The position numbers and the translations under genes were made by a program. Source: Sphingomonas cavernae (GTDB lineage Bacteria > Pseudomonadota > Alphaproteobacteria > Sphingomonadales > Sphingomonadaceae). Taken from it: a stretch of DNA of 64,000 nt. The notes under the pieces were generated by a model. That model did no database searches. It had not been told where the DNA came from and was given only the letters and a program-made list of their open reading frames with translations. The stretch is from contig NZ_QYUM01000003.1 in NCBI RefSeq assembly GCF_003590775.1, positions 64,501 to 128,500 of the forward strand, in the 5' to 3' direction. Shown here piece after piece: positions 36,401 to 45,581 of this stretch; the stretch's first letter is position 1; every line of letters begins with the position of its first letter.

Positions 36401-39400
36401 CATCGCGGGCACCGCCTACAGCTTTGCCGGCACTGCACCGACGGGCACGGTCTCGGTCGGCGCTGTCGGCGCCGAGCGGACCATCACCAATGTGGCCGCG
36501 GGCCAGGTGACGGCCGCGAGCACCGATGCGATCAACGGCTCGCAGCTGTTTGCGACCAACCAGGCGATCGACAAGGTCGCGACGACAGCGGGCAAGGGCT
36601 GGAACGTCAGCGCGAACGGCGGCACGGCGGACAATATCACGCCGGGCGAGCAGGTCGATTTCGCGGCGCTCGATGCCAACACCAGCGTCACCTATGACGC
36701 AGCCACCAACAAGATGGTGGTGGGCGTGGTGCAGGCCCCCAACTTCACCAGCGTGACGACGGGCAACACCAAGATGGACACCAACGGTGTCGTCATCACG
36801 GGCGGTCCGAGCATGACCACGGCGGGCGTCGATGCCGGCTCCAAGGTGATCACCAATGTCGCCACCGGCGTGGCGGGAACCGACGCGGTCAATGTCGACC
36901 AGCTCACCAACACGGTGGCGACGAACAAGACCAAATATTACAGCGTGAACTCGACGGGTGGCGGCAACGAGGCCAATGACGGCGCGACCGGGACCGATGC
37001 AATCGCGTCGGGCAAGGATGCGCTGGCGTCGGCGAGCAACAGCGTCGCGCTCGGCGCCGGGGCGAACGCCTCGGTGGCCAACAGCATCGCGCTGGGCAGT
37101 GGCGCGACCACCGCTGCGGCGGTGGGCACCGCCGGCGCCACCATCGCGGGCACCGCCTACAGCTTTGCCGGCACTGCACCGACGGGCACGGTCTCGGTCG
37201 GCGCTGTCGGCGCCGAGCGGACCATCACCAATGTGGCCGCGGGCCAGGTGACGGCCGCGAGCACCGATGCGATCAACGGCTCGCAGCTGTTTGCGACCAA
37301 CCAGGCGATCGACAAGGTCGCGACGACAGCGGGCAAGGGCTGGAACGTCAGCGCGAACGGCGGCACGGCGGACAATATCACGCCGGGCGAGCAGGTCGAT
37401 TTCGCGGCGCTCGATGCCAACACCAGCGTCACCTATGACGCAGCCACCAACAAGATGGTGGTGGGCGTGGTGCAGGCCCCCAACTTCACCAGCGTGACGA
37501 CGGGCAACACCAAGATGGACACCAACGGTGTCGTCATCACGGGCGGTCCGAGCATGACCACGGCGGGCGTCGATGCCGGCTCCAAGGTGATCACCAATGT
37601 CGCCACCGGCGTGGCGGGAACCGACGCGGTCAATGTCGACCAGCTCACCAACACGGTGGCGACGAACAAGACCAAATATTACAGCGTGAACTCGACGGGT
37701 GGCGGCAACGAGGCCAATGACGGCGCGACCGGGACCGATGCAATCGCGTCGGGCAAGGATGCGCTGGCGTCGGCGAGCAACAGCGTCGCGCTCGGCGCCG
37801 GGGCGAACGCCTCGGTGGCCAACAGCATCGCGCTGGGCAGTGGCGCGACCACCGCTGCGGCGGTGGGCACCGCCGGCGCCACCATCGCGGGCACCGCCTA
37901 CAGCTTTGCCGGCACTGCACCGACGGGCACGGTCTCGGTCGGCGCTGTCGGCGCCGAGCGGACCATCACCAATGTGGCCGCGGGCCAGGTGACGGCCGCG
38001 AGCACCGATGCGATCAACGGCTCGCAGCTGTTTGCGACCAACCAGGCGATCGACAAGGTCGCGACGACAGCGGGCAAGGGCTGGAACGTCAGCGCGAACG
38101 GCGGCACGGCGGACAATATCACGCCGGGCGAGCAGGTCGATTTCGCGGCGCTCGATGCCAACACCAGCGTCACCTATGACGCAGCCACCAACAAGATGGT
38201 GGTGGGCGTGGTGCAGGCCCCCAACTTCACCAGCGTGACGACGGGCAACACCAAGATGGACACCAACGGTGTCGTCATCACGGGCGGTCCGAGCATGACC
38301 ACGGCGGGCGTCGATGCCGGCTCCAAGGTGATCACCAATGTCGCCACCGGCGTGGCGGGAACCGACGCGGTCAATGTCGACCAGCTCACCAACACGGTGG
38401 CGACGAACAAGACCAAATATTACAGCGTGAACTCGACGGGTGGCGGCAACGAGGCCAATGACGGCGCGACCGGGACCGATGCAATCGCGTCGGGCAAGGA
38501 TGCGCTGGCGTCGGCGAGCAACAGCGTCGCGCTCGGCGCCGGGGCGAACGCCTCGGTGGCCAACAGCATCGCGCTGGGCAGTGGCGCGACCACCGCTGCG
38601 GCGGTGGGCACCGCCGGCGCCACCATCGCGGGCACCGCCTACAGCTTTGCCGGCACTGCACCGACGGGCACGGTCTCGGTCGGCGCTGTCGGCGCCGAGC
38701 GGACCATCACCAATGTGGCCGCGGGCCAGGTGACGGCCGCGAGCACCGATGCGATCAACGGCTCGCAGCTGTTTGCGACCAACCAGGCGATCGACAAGGT
38801 CGCGACGACAGCGGGCAAGGGCTGGAACGTCAGCGCGAACGGCGGCACGGCGGACAATATCACGCCGGGCGAGCAGGTCGATTTCGCGGCGCTCGATGCC
38901 AACACCAGCGTCACCTATGACGCAGCCACCAACAAGATGGTGGTGGGCGTGGTGCAGGCCCCCAACTTCACCAGCGTGACGACGGGCAACACCAAGATGG
39001 ACACCAACGGTGTCGTCATCACGGGCGGTCCGAGCATGACCACGGCGGGCGTCGATGCCGGCTCCAAGGTGATCACCAATGTCGCCACCGGCGTGGCGGG
39101 AACCGACGCGGTCAATGTCGACCAGCTCACCAACACGGTGGCGACGAACAAGACCAAATATTACAGCGTGAACTCGACGGGTGGCGGCAACGAGGCCAAT
39201 GACGGCGCGACCGGGACCGATGCAATCGCGTCGGGCAAGGATGCGCTGGCGTCGGCGAGCAACAGCGTCGCGCTCGGCGCCGGGGCGAACGCCTCGGTGG
39301 CCAACAGCATCGCGCTGGGCAGTGGCGCGACCACCGCTGCGGCGGTGGGCACCGCCGGCGCCACCATCGCGGGCACCGCCTACAGCTTTGCCGGCACTGC

Positions 39401-42400
39401 ACCGACGGGCACGGTCTCGGTCGGCGCTGTCGGCGCCGAGCGGACCATCACCAATGTGGCCGCGGGCCAGGTGACGGCCGCGAGCACCGATGCGATCAAC
39501 GGCTCGCAGCTGTTTGCGACCAACCAGGCGATCGACAAGGTCGCGACGACAGCGGGCAAGGGCTGGAACGTCAGCGCGAACGGCGGCACGGCGGACAATA
39601 TCACGCCGGGCGAGCAGGTCGATTTCGCGGCGCTCGATGCCAACACCAGCGTCACCTATGACGCAGCCACCAACAAGATGGTGGTGGGCGTGGTGCAGGC
39701 CCCCAACTTCACCAGCGTGACGACGGGCAACACCAAGATGGACACCAACGGTGTCGTCATCACGGGCGGTCCGAGCATGACCACGGCGGGCGTCGATGCC
39801 GGCTCCAAGGTGATCACCAATGTCGCCACCGGCGTGGCGGGAACCGACGCGGTCAATGTCGACCAGCTCACCAACACGGTGGCGACGAACAAGACCAAAT
39901 ATTACAGCGTCAACGACGGCGGCACCAAGGGCGGCAACTACGACAACGACGGCGCGACAGGCAGCAAGGCCCTGGCGGCGGGCGTTGGTACTGTCGCGTC
40001 GGGCGCGAGCGCTATCGCGCTTGGCGACACCGCAACGGCCAGCAAGGACGGTGCGATCGCGATCGGCAAGAACTCGGTGTCGTCGGGCACCAATGCGATT
40101 GCAATCGGCAAGGGTGCCAAGGCGACCGGTTCAGTGGCGCTGGGCGCCGACGCGTCGGCGGGCAATGGCGGCACCGCGCTGGGTGACGAGGCTGTTGCGA
40201 CGCTCGCGGGCGGCGTGGCGCTCGGCAAGGGCTCGGTCGAGGGTGCAACGGTTGCATCGACCGGTGCGACGATCGCGGGCAAGGCTTACACCTATGCGGC
40301 GGGCACCTCGGCGAGCTCGGTCTCGATCGGTTCGGCAGGCAATGAGCGTCAGCTCCAGAACGTCGCTTCGGGCCAGATGACGGCGACGAGCACCGATGCG
40401 GTCAACGGCTCGCAGCTGTTTGCGACCAACCAGGCGATCGATGCGGTCTCGACCGTGGCGAACAAGGGCTTCAACGTCACGACGGCGACGACCGGCACGG
40501 GCACGGTGAGCGGCACGTCGGTCGCCAATGTGGCGCCGGGCGCGACCCAGACGGTGACGGCTGGCAACAACATCGCGCTCGTCCAGAACGGCACCGATCT
40601 CACGATCGGGACCAACCCCGATCTGGTGTCGACCAGCCTCACCACGGGCAACACCAAGATGGACACCAACGGTGTCGTCATCACGGGCGGCCCCAGCATG
40701 ACCACGGCGGGCGTCGATGCCGGCTCCAAGGTCATCACCAATGTCGCCACCGGCGTGGCGGGAACCGACGCGGTCAATGTCGACCAGCTCACCAAGGTGG
40801 CCCAGGTCGCCGACAATGCGGTGCAGTATGACGACGCGACCAAGACCACGGTGACGCTCAACCCGGCTGGCGCCGCGAGCAAGATCACCAACCTCGCCGC
40901 GGGTGATGTCAGCGCGGGCTCGACCGATGCGGTGAATGGCTCGCAGCTGTTCGCGACCAACACCGCCGTCACCCAGCTGGGCGACGCGATCACTAACGTC
41001 GCGGGCGATACGAGCAGCACCTACACCGACGCCAACGGCATGGGCATTCGCTATGCCCGCACCAACGAGGCAGGCCTGGCCAAGAGCGATGCCTTCGCCC
41101 AGGGCCCGGGCTCGACCGCGCTCGGCTATGAGGCGACCGCTGCCGCCGCAGACAGCGTCGCCGTTGGCAAGGGCACCAAGGCCAACAATGTCGGCGACGT
41201 CGCACTGGGCAGCGGCTCGACCACGAGCGTCGCGGTTGGCACCACCGACGTGACGATCGCGGGCACGACCTATGCCTTCGCCGGTACAACGCCGACGAGC
41301 ACGGTCTCTGTGGGTGCGGTCGGCGTCGAGCGAACCATCACCAATGTCGCTGCCGGTCGCCTCACCGGCACCAGCACCGACGCGGTCAATGGGTCGCAGC
41401 TGTTCGCAACCAATCAGGCGGTCGAAAGCGTCACCAAGGCCAGCGGCAACACGAGCCAGATCGCGGTCAAATATGACTGGGACGACAAGAATGGCGATGG
41501 CGTGGTCGATCCGGGCGAGGTGAACTACAACAGCGTCACGATGGAAGGCGCCGGCGGTACCAAGATCACCAATGTCGCCCCCGGCACGGTCGATGCGGCA
41601 TCGAAAGATGCGATCAACGGCTCGCAGCTCTATGGCGTGAGCCAGAGCGTTGCGAACCATCTGGGCGGCGGCTCGACCGTCAATCCGGATGGCAGCGTCA
41701 CGGGTCCGACCTATGTGGTCCAGGGCGGCAGCTACGGCACGGTGTACGACGCCGTCTCAGCGATCGACAAGAGCATCACCAATGTCGCGGGCGATGTGAC
41801 GAACCTGACCAACAACTTCAACAACGGCACGATCGGGCTGGTACAGCAGACCGGCGGGGCGCCGGGCAGTGGTCAGATCACGGTGGGCAAGGATACCGGC
41901 GGCACCAGCGTCAACCTGGCGGGCACCGACGGCAACCGCGTCCTGACCGGCGTCGCCGAAGGGGCCGTCAACGCCACCTCGAAGGATGCTGTCAACGGCT
42001 CGCAGCTCAATGCAACCAACACCCAGGTGACCCAGAACACCACCGATATCGCCAATCTCGACAACCGGGTGACCAACGTCGAGGGCGATGTGACCAACCT
42101 GACCAACAACCTCCAGAAGGGCTCGATCGGGCTGGTGCAGCAGACCGGCGGCACGTCAGGCGGTCAGATCACGGTGGCCAAGGATACCGGCGGCACGAGC
42201 GTGAGCTTCGCTGGCTCCGATGGAGACCGCGTGCTCTCCGGTGTTGCGGCAGGCATCGCGGATACCGACGCGGTGAACCTCGGTCAGCTCAAGCAGGTCG
42301 CGGCCACCGCCGGCAAGAACAAGTACTTCAGCACCAATTCGACGGGCGGCGGCAACGAGAACAACGACGGTGCCACCGGCGCGGATGCCGTCGCCATCGG

Positions 42401-43235
42401 CAAGGATGCAGTGGCCTCGGTCGCCAACGGCTATGCCGCGGGCAGCGGCGCCAAGGCGACGGCGAATGCCGGCGACGTGGCGCTGGGTGCTGGATCGGCC
42501 ACAGCGACTGTGGTCGGCACCTCTGGCGCCACCATCAACGACAAGGCGTACAGCTTCGCCGGAGCCAACCCGACGAGCACGGTGAGCGTGGGCGATGTCG
42601 GCTCTGAGCGGACGGTAACCAACGTGGCGGCTGGGCGGGTTTCGACCACCTCGACCGACGCGGTCAACGGTTCGCAGCTCTTTGCCACGAACCAGGCGAT
42701 CGACGTCGTCGCCGACGACCTCGAGTCGCTGGAATCGATGGCTGTCACCTATGACAATTCGACCCGGTCCAGCGTCACCTTCAATCGGGGTGGCAAGGCG
42801 CTGGCGGTCTCGAACATCGCCGACGGTGCGGTCAATGCGACCTCTAAGGACGCGGTGAATGGATCGCAGCTCCATGCGGTCCAGCAGGGGGCGAAGAACT
42901 ACACCGATACGCAGGTTGCCAACCTGCGGAACGACCTCACGAACCAGTTCTCCAACGTCACAAGCCGGCTCGACGGGCTGGATCGCGACGTCCGCCAGCT
43001 CCGCAGGAGCGCCAATGGCGGCATCGCTACCGCGATCGCGATGGGTAGCATTCCGCAGGCCGTTAACCCGGGCAAGGGGCTGTTCGGCATCGGCACCGGC
43101 TATCGTAACGGCGAGTTCGGTGTTGCGCTCGGCTTCTCGGGCCGCTTCGAGGACGACCGGACCACCATCAAGGCGAGCCTCGGCTATGACAGCTACGAGG
43201 TGAGCCTGGGTGCCGGCATCGGCGTGGAGTTCTGA
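33408..43235 (+). CDS. Giant trimeric autotransporter adhesin (YadA/Hia type, type Vc secretion)
   Basis: 3275 residues. The ATG at 33408 has AAGGGGA seven bases upstream. The signal region is unusually long: about 75 basic residues precede the hydrophobic FALPATMTALAVVMGSAVLP with likely cleavage after AIA. A YadA-head beta-roll follows with many AxGxxAxAxG repeats. Then come alternating head and neck modules with the neck motif STDAINGSQLFATNQAID, including five identical 247-residue units (about residues 929-2163). The stalk near residues 2850-3170 is rich in VTNLTNNL-type coiled-coil pieces. The last ~95 residues (GIATAIAMGSIPQAVNPGKG to GAGIGVEF) are the YadA anchor that forms the trimeric barrel. 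Such proteins mediate attachment to surfaces or cells. A Sel1 gene starts 2 bases after its stop. Confidence 0.95.
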   Translation: MLTENAIAGTTRARGCGFAGNWLLGAAAGKSARRRLMAILRMSSLVLGMKRRRLGIGSLGFGGGVPVGASDEIATSPFALPATMTALAVVMGSAVLPDMAIANSVTLTEVCNGTYGTSTIGRDATGSVTLTEAVDGSGTYALVAGCGADGHNQLAPTVIGPLADVTGEAGTAVGFLAQAGKWATSTGLSANASGTGSVALGFGTIANNTNSVAIGGVAAASGALTVANSITASGAGAVAIGSNTTKGAQATGSDAIAIGGQSQASSDWAVAIGSGAVASGSTAVAIGDDAKATAIQATAMGSAALASGQSATALGVSAQATGLRSTALGVAASTAGDRGIAVGSSANASAADAVAMGTAAQASKGGAIAIGLNAASSGTNAIAIGKGAKATGSVALGADASAGNGGTALGDEAVATLAGGVALGKGSVEGATVASTGATIAGKAYTYAAGTSASSVSIGTAGAERQLQNVAAGRVSATSTDAINGSQLFATNQAIDAVSTVANKGFNVTTAKTGTGTVSGTSVANVAPGATQTVTAGNNIALVQSGSGLTIGTNPDLVATSLTTGNTKMDTNGVVITGGPSMTTAGVDAGSKVITNVATGVAGTDAVNVDQLTNTVATNKTKYYSVNDGGTKGGNYDNDGATGSKALAAGVGTVASGASAIALGDTATASKDGAIAIGKNSVSSGTNAIAIGKGAKATGSVALGADASAGNGGTALGDEAVATLAGGVALGKGSVEGATVASTGATIAGKAYTYAAGTSASSVSIGTAGAERQLQNVAAGRVSATSTDAINGSQLFATNQAIDAVSTVANKGFNVTTAKTGTGTVSGTSVANVAPGATQTVTAGNNIALVQNGTDLTIGTNPDLVATSLTTGNTKMDTNGVVITGGPSMTTAGVDAGSKVITNVATGVAGTDAVNVDQLTNTVATNKTKYYSVNSTGGGNEANDGATGTDAIASGKDALASASNSVALGAGANASVANSIALGSGATTAAAVGTAGATIAGTAYSFAGTAPTGTVSVGAVGAERTITNVAAGQVTAASTDAINGSQLFATNQAIDKVATTAGKGWNVSANGGTADNITPGEQVDFAALDANTSVTYDAATNKMVVGVVQAPNFTSVTTGNTKMDTNGVVITGGPSMTTAGVDAGSKVITNVATGVAGTDAVNVDQLTNTVATNKTKYYSVNSTGGGNEANDGATGTDAIASGKDALASASNSVALGAGANASVANSIALGSGATTAAAVGTAGATIAGTAYSFAGTAPTGTVSVGAVGAERTITNVAAGQVTAASTDAINGSQLFATNQAIDKVATTAGKGWNVSANGGTADNITPGEQVDFAALDANTSVTYDAATNKMVVGVVQAPNFTSVTTGNTKMDTNGVVITGGPSMTTAGVDAGSKVITNVATGVAGTDAVNVDQLTNTVATNKTKYYSVNSTGGGNEANDGATGTDAIASGKDALASASNSVALGAGANASVANSIALGSGATTAAAVGTAGATIAGTAYSFAGTAPTGTVSVGAVGAERTITNVAAGQVTAASTDAINGSQLFATNQAIDKVATTAGKGWNVSANGGTADNITPGEQVDFAALDANTSVTYDAATNKMVVGVVQAPNFTSVTTGNTKMDTNGVVITGGPSMTTAGVDAGSKVITNVATGVAGTDAVNVDQLTNTVATNKTKYYSVNSTGGGNEANDGATGTDAIASGKDALASASNSVALGAGANASVANSIALGSGATTAAAVGTAGATIAGTAYSFAGTAPTGTVSVGAVGAERTITNVAAGQVTAASTDAINGSQLFATNQAIDKVATTAGKGWNVSANGGTADNITPGEQVDFAALDANTSVTYDAATNKMVVGVVQAPNFTSVTTGNTKMDTNGVVITGGPSMTTAGVDAGSKVITNVATGVAGTDAVNVDQLTNTVATNKTKYYSVNSTGGGNEANDGATGTDAIASGKDALASASNSVALGAGANASVANSIALGSGATTAAAVGTAGATIAGTAYSFAGTAPTGTVSVGAVGAERTITNVAAGQVTAASTDAINGSQLFATNQAIDKVATTAGKGWNVSANGGTADNITPGEQVDFAALDANTSVTYDAATNKMVVGVVQAPNFTSVTTGNTKMDTNGVVITGGPSMTTAGVDAGSKVITNVATGVAGTDAVNVDQLTNTVATNKTKYYSVNDGGTKGGNYDNDGATGSKALAAGVGTVASGASAIALGDTATASKDGAIAIGKNSVSSGTNAIAIGKGAKATGSVALGADASAGNGGTALGDEAVATLAGGVALGKGSVEGATVASTGATIAGKAYTYAAGTSASSVSIGSAGNERQLQNVASGQMTATSTDAVNGSQLFATNQAIDAVSTVANKGFNVTTATTGTGTVSGTSVANVAPGATQTVTAGNNIALVQNGTDLTIGTNPDLVSTSLTTGNTKMDTNGVVITGGPSMTTAGVDAGSKVITNVATGVAGTDAVNVDQLTKVAQVADNAVQYDDATKTTVTLNPAGAASKITNLAAGDVSAGSTDAVNGSQLFATNTAVTQLGDAITNVAGDTSSTYTDANGMGIRYARTNEAGLAKSDAFAQGPGSTALGYEATAAAADSVAVGKGTKANNVGDVALGSGSTTSVAVGTTDVTIAGTTYAFAGTTPTSTVSVGAVGVERTITNVAAGRLTGTSTDAVNGSQLFATNQAVESVTKASGNTSQIAVKYDWDDKNGDGVVDPGEVNYNSVTMEGAGGTKITNVAPGTVDAASKDAINGSQLYGVSQSVANHLGGGSTVNPDGSVTGPTYVVQGGSYGTVYDAVSAIDKSITNVAGDVTNLTNNFNNGTIGLVQQTGGAPGSGQITVGKDTGGTSVNLAGTDGNRVLTGVAEGAVNATSKDAVNGSQLNATNTQVTQNTTDIANLDNRVTNVEGDVTNLTNNLQKGSIGLVQQTGGTSGGQITVAKDTGGTSVSFAGSDGDRVLSGVAAGIADTDAVNLGQLKQVAATAGKNKYFSTNSTGGGNENNDGATGADAVAIGKDAVASVANGYAAGSGAKATANAGDVALGAGSATATVVGTSGATINDKAYSFAGANPTSTVSVGDVGSERTVTNVAAGRVSTTSTDAVNGSQLFATNQAIDVVADDLESLESMAVTYDNSTRSSVTFNRGGKALAVSNIADGAVNATSKDAVNGSQLHAVQQGAKNYTDTQVANLRNDLTNQFSNVTSRLDGLDRDVRQLRRSANGGIATAIAMGSIPQAVNPGKGLFGIGTGYRNGEFGVALGFSGRFEDDRTTIKASLGYDSYEVSLGAGIGVEF
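34532..36208 (+). repeat. Adhesin repeat class 1: two 921-bp-spaced modules (third copy near 40.08 kb)
   Basis: A module from SSGTNAIAIGKGAKATGSVA to KTKYYSVN recurs with a 921-bp period (34.53 and 35.45 kb) and partly again at 40,079-40,800. The copies differ only at scattered bases. Confidence 0.85.
36193..39897 (+). repeat. Adhesin repeat class 2: five tandem 741-bp units
   Basis: Units start at 36193, 36934, 37675, 38416 and 39157. I find no base differences between them where I compared. Each encodes 247 residues: one head segment, one neck (GSQLFATNQAIDKVATTAG) and a connector. The identity implies recent amplification or gene conversion. Confidence 0.95.
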
Positions 43236-43237
43236 CC

Positions 43238-43876
43238 ATGCTGGCGCGGGCCTCGGTGAGCCTTGCCATGCTCGCTCTTGCGAGCATGGCACACGCCCAG
43301 CAGCCGCCGGCCGTTCGGCCGGCGGCGGTCCAGTCCTCCGCCAACCAGATCCCGGCCAGCGAGCTCACGATCACCAATGACGAGCTTGCGGTCGACCAGT
43401 GGACCAACGGGCGTGTTCGTGACGCGCTCAAGATATGGATGGCACAGGCGAAGACCGGGGATGCCGACGCACTGTACAATCTCGCCCAGGCGTTTCGGCT
43501 CGGTATCGGCGTCAAGCCCAGCGAGCAGGCGGCGGCGGGCCTCTACAAGAAGGCAGCGCTGGCGGGCCATCCCTCGGCCAATGAGCGGCTGGGCATCCTG
43601 CTCTATAAGGATCCGTCCCGCCGCGCTGAATCGGTCGAGTATCTCGAGCGCGCCGCGGGCGGCGCGAGTGTCCGTGCGCACTATATCCTGGGCGTGATGC
43701 GGGTGCGCGGCGAATATGTGCCGCGCGACCTCGCCTTCGCCCAGCTCCATTTGCAATGCGCAGTCGACGGGGGGGTCGAATCGGCGCGCAGACCACTGGC
43801 ACAGATCAGGATGGAGATGACGCCTGCGGACAAGTCCCGGGCGATCGCGCTGGTGACCGGATCACCGCTGAAATAG
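43238..43876 (+). CDS. Secreted Sel1/TPR-repeat protein
   Basis: 212 residues. The signal peptide (SLAMLALASMAHAQ) is followed by helical Sel1-like repeats: GDADALYNLAQAFRLGIGVK, AAAGLYKKAALAGHPSANER, ASVRAHYILGVMRVRGEYVP and AFAQLHLQCAVDGGVESARR. Sel1 proteins are scaffolds; a periplasmic one beside an autotransporter could act as an assembly chaperone. Its ATG lies two bases after the adhesin stop, so it must be co-translated with it. Confidence 0.88.
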   Translation: MLARASVSLAMLALASMAHAQQPPAVRPAAVQSSANQIPASELTITNDELAVDQWTNGRVRDALKIWMAQAKTGDADALYNLAQAFRLGIGVKPSEQAAAGLYKKAALAGHPSANERLGILLYKDPSRRAESVEYLERAAGGASVRAHYILGVMRVRGEYVPRDLAFAQLHLQCAVDGGVESARRPLAQIRMEMTPADKSRAIALVTGSPLK

Positions 43877-43959
43877 GGTAAAATTAGCGTCACTTGCTTG
43901 CTTAACAACTATAATCGCACCGTACTCACCCGGATTACTCATTGCGTAGGAACAACATC

Positions 43960-45549
43960 GTGTCCGACATCATCCAGCAGATCAGGGCGGAATATGATTC
44001 CACACCCTATGAGTCCTTCCCCTTCCCGCAGTCCGCGCCGCCTTATCTGGCCGCGATCGCGCATCTATTCGGGCTGAAGGCGCCCGATCCCGAAAAGGCC
44101 CGGATCCTCGAGCTGGGCTGCGCGTCCGGCGGCAACATCATTCCACTGGCGATCCGGCATCCGCATGCGCGCGTCACCGGCATCGATCTGTCGCAGGTCC
44201 AGATCGAGACCGGCCAGCGTATCGTGAAGGAATTGGCGCTGGACAATATCGAACTCAGGCTGGGCGACCTGACCGAGATCGGGCCCGAGCTTGGCACCTT
44301 CGACTATATCATCTGCCACGGCGTGTTCAGCTGGGTGCCCGCGCATGTCCAGGCGGCGATCCTAAGGATCTGCAAGGATAATCTCGCAGCGGACGGGATC
44401 GCCTATATAAGCTACAACACCTATCCGGGCTGGAAGGCCAAGGAGGTCATCCGCGACGCGATGATCCTGCGCGGGAAGGATCCGCGGGCCGGGTCGAACC
44501 AGCTCGGCTTCGCGCGCGGGATCATCGACTTCCTCAAGGACGTGGCGCCCCGGCAGAGCCTTCTCGCCCACATCCTCGAGGAGCACAGCCCGGTCCTGCG
44601 GCAATCGCGCGACTATTATTTGCAGCATGAATTCCTCGAAGCCTGCAATTCGCCGATTTACTTCTCCGAATTCCTCGCCGCCGCGAACGAGGTGGGGCTG
44701 GGCTATCTCGCCGAGGCCAACCTTTCGACGATGTTCGCGTCCAATTATGGCGCCAAGATCGCAGAGCCGCTGCTCAAGGAATGCGAAGGCAATCAGGCGC
44801 GGCTCGAGCAGTATCTGGATTTCGTGACCAACCGCACTTTCCGTCAGACCGTGCTGGTCCACAAGGAACGCACCGACCAGATCCGCTATGGGCTCGATGC
44901 GGAACGGCTCACGAGCCTCCATGTCGCGGCATTCCTGCCGGCGCACGACGCTTCTCCTGCTCCGCTGGACAGCGCCCCGCGTCACTACGGCCCTCAGGGG
45001 CTCGATCCGGTGACGCTCAGAACCCCCGTCGTCAAGGTCGCGGCCGACATCCTGACCGAGCAATGGCCCGCCACGCTGAGCTTCACGGCGATCGCCAGCG
45101 CAGTAAAGAAGAAGCTCGGCAAGCGCTATCCCGCAGCCGCCGAGGACGAGCTCGTCAACCTCATCGAAGTGCTCGTCATCCAGAACCGGGCGAAGATCAG
45201 CCTGAAGCCCGTGGGAGCCGCGAGCGACAAGCCGGCCGGCAAGATCGTGCTGCCCGAGCCCTGGCGCAGCTATGGCGCGGCCACCGCCAATGAAGGCACG
45301 CCCCATATCGCCAATGCCTGGCATGAGGCTATCATGCTTGATCCGGCCGAGCAGCATCTCCTCGCCCGGCTCGACGGCTCGGCGTCGCGTGATGCGCTGG
45401 TGGGGCATCTCATCGATTGCGCCGAGCAGGGCAAGGTCTCCTTCGAGGTCGCCGGCGAGCGCCTGACCGATCCCGAGCGTGTCCGCTCCGGCGCCGACGA
45501 GCATGTCGAGCGTGTCCTATCCAACTTCGCCAAGCGTTTCATCCTGTGA
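43960..45549 (+). CDS. Class I SAM methyltransferase with methyltransferase-regulatory domain (PKMT-like)
   Basis: 529 residues from the GTG at 43960 (AGGA eight bases upstream); a TTG at 43942 is the alternative. The SAM-binding core is ILELGCASGGNIIPLAIRHP (about residue 45), then VTGIDLSQVQIETGQ, FDYIICHGVFSWVP and YISYNTYPGWKAKEVIRDAM. A long regulatory region follows (LEACNSPIYFSEFLAAANEV, YLAEANLSTMFASNYG). From memory, this two-domain layout is shared with rickettsial PKMT1/PKMT2, which methylate lysines of the outer membrane autotransporter OmpB. Being in the adhesin operon, it may modify the adhesin before export; that is inference. Confidence 0.85.
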   Translation: MSDIIQQIRAEYDSTPYESFPFPQSAPPYLAAIAHLFGLKAPDPEKARILELGCASGGNIIPLAIRHPHARVTGIDLSQVQIETGQRIVKELALDNIELRLGDLTEIGPELGTFDYIICHGVFSWVPAHVQAAILRICKDNLAADGIAYISYNTYPGWKAKEVIRDAMILRGKDPRAGSNQLGFARGIIDFLKDVAPRQSLLAHILEEHSPVLRQSRDYYLQHEFLEACNSPIYFSEFLAAANEVGLGYLAEANLSTMFASNYGAKIAEPLLKECEGNQARLEQYLDFVTNRTFRQTVLVHKERTDQIRYGLDAERLTSLHVAAFLPAHDASPAPLDSAPRHYGPQGLDPVTLRTPVVKVAADILTEQWPATLSFTAIASAVKKKLGKRYPAAAEDELVNLIEVLVIQNRAKISLKPVGAASDKPAGKIVLPEPWRSYGAATANEGTPHIANAWHEAIMLDPAEQHLLARLDGSASRDALVGHLIDCAEQGKVSFEVAGERLTDPERVRSGADEHVERVLSNFAKRFIL

Positions 45550-45581
45550 GCCTGCGGGCTCACGACATCAGGAGTCTAGCC

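Noticed and set aside
36193-39897. CRISPR-like array, because of the regular repeats
   Set aside because: The units are 741 bp, in frame and coding, with no spacers.
40131-41660. 509-codon minus-strand frame and many repeated short frames inside the adhesin
   Set aside because: They recur with the 741-bp period and are mirror products of the adhesin repeats.
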